DNA from: Metabacillus halosaccharovorans
GTDB lineage: Bacteria; Bacillota; Bacilli; Bacillales; Bacillaceae
DNA: 64,000 nucleotides
Direction of reading: 5' to 3'
Assembly (NCBI RefSeq): GCF_002019635.1
Contig: NZ_KV917371.1
Span: 2,338,001-2,402,000 of the forward strand
The position numbers were made by a program, and so were the translations under genes. Of this stretch, positions 63,509-64,000 are shown piece by piece (positions within the stretch are counted from its first letter, which is position 1; every line of letters starts with the position of its first letter). The notes under the pieces are model-generated. The model did no database searches, had not been told where the DNA came from, and saw only the letters and a list, made by a program, of their open reading frames with translations.

Positions 63509-64000
63509 ATGAAAAGTAAAGTAATGGCTAAGTTTGGTGTGTTGATTAGTATTTTGTCTCTATTACTTCTAGCAGCCTGTGGCAGCACAGAATCTTCTAG
63601 TTCTAGTACTAATTCTGATGGTGAAGAGAAAGCGGGTGAAACTAAAGAATTGGGTGAGGCAAAACTCGTAACAAATTGGTTTGCCCAACCTGAGCATGGA
63701 GGAAACTACGCTGCATTACAGCAAGGTTTTTATAAGGAAGAAGGATTGGAGATGACGATAGAGCCTGGTGGTCCCCAAGTTTCAGCTACCCAAATTGTTG
63801 CATCTGGTGAAGCTCAATTTGGATATACTCAAGCGGAAGATCTATTAATTGCTCGTGATAAAGGAATCCCTCTTGTAGCAATCGGGGCTATCTTTCAAAA
63901 AAGCCCTCAAGTATTAATTACTCATGAAGGAACCGTGGCTGATTTTGGAGATCTTGATGGTAAAACGGTTTATACAGCTCCGGGAAGCGGATATTGGGAA
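63509..64000 (+). CDS. ABC transporter substrate-binding lipoprotein (NMT1/TauA type), 3' end outside window
   Basis: The first 164 codons are present. It has a lipobox LAAC (Cys near residue 24), a Ser/Thr/Glu-rich linker and the start of an NMT1/TauA-type binding domain (GFYKEEGLEMTIEPGG, ASGEAQFGYTQAEDLLIARDKGIPLVAIG). The aromatic-containing start WFAQPEHGGNYAAL resembles pyrimidine and sulfonate binders. It is the last visible gene of the creatininase operon. Confidence 0.9.
   Translation, partial: MKSKVMAKFGVLISILSLLLLAACGSTESSSSSTNSDGEEKAGETKELGEAKLVTNWFAQPEHGGNYAALQQGFYKEEGLEMTIEPGGPQVSATQIVASGEAQFGYTQAEDLLIARDKGIPLVAIGAIFQKSPQVLITHEGTVADFGDLDGKTVYTAPGSGYWE

Overview
The window is AT-rich Gram-positive DNA with strong AAAGGAGG-type ribosome binding sites, catabolite-responsive (cre) elements, CIRCE and BlaI-type operators, and close relatives of Bacillus subtilis Des/DesK, YesS, YesT, YteR, HtpG, BdbC, YocH, TrhO and YjcZ. 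It comes from an endospore-forming member of the Bacillaceae (Bacillus sensu lato) that degrades plant polysaccharides. I cannot name the species.

Layout. (1) 1-2210: the membrane-fluidity pair desK (cut by the window edge) and des, with a DesR-type operator. (2) 2340-18373: a fructan (levan/inulin/sucrose-type) locus. It has a YesM/YesN two-component system, a membrane-anchored solute-binding protein, an Lpl-type ABC importer without its own ATPase, a cytoplasmic GH32 fructosidase, a PfkB fructokinase, a 1239-residue secreted GH32 enzyme with accessory domains, and an SDR dehydrogenase. (3) 18374-22664: a repeat array and a heterodimeric BmrCD-like ABC exporter. (4) 22654-39267: a pectin/rhamnogalacturonan locus with two AraC-type regulators (one the membrane-bound YesS type), the acetylesterase YesT, two further esterases, a second Lpl-type importer whose two permeases are divergently transcribed, DUF624, GH43, GH105, GH28 and a pectin methylesterase. 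(5) 39481-40470: a yybP-ykoY manganese riboswitch and a TerC-family exporter. (6) 40499-43638: a BlaI/M56-protease pair and a DoxX-DsbA-DsbB thiol-redox operon sharing operators. (7) 43693-49060: housekeeping and small genes, including an unlisted 30-residue YjcZ-type gene. (8) 49059-57281: an arabinoside locus with an AraC regulator, a GH127 beta-L-arabinofuranosidase and a third Lpl-type importer plus DUF624. (9) 57313-59344: htpG behind a perfect CIRCE element. (10) 59632-64000: an operon of a creatininase-family hydrolase, an ABC ATPase, an FAD oxidase, a permease and a solute-binding lipoprotein cut by the window end.

The carbohydrate loci share one logic. Oligosaccharides released outside are imported by ATPase-less ABC systems, which presumably borrow an MsmX-type ATPase, and are then split inside the cell by glycosidases and esterases. 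CcpA (cre sites) and local AraC/YesN regulators control them. The most interesting signals are an identical bipartite operator at two promoters of the arabinoside locus, the BlaI operators over the -10 boxes of the redox module, CIRCE upstream of htpG, an anchored solute-binding protein next to YesMN, several dispersed repeats (one of which supplies the C-terminus of the pectin methylesterase), two repeat arrays built from a common GGTYGA core, and the creatininase/FAD-oxidase import operon.
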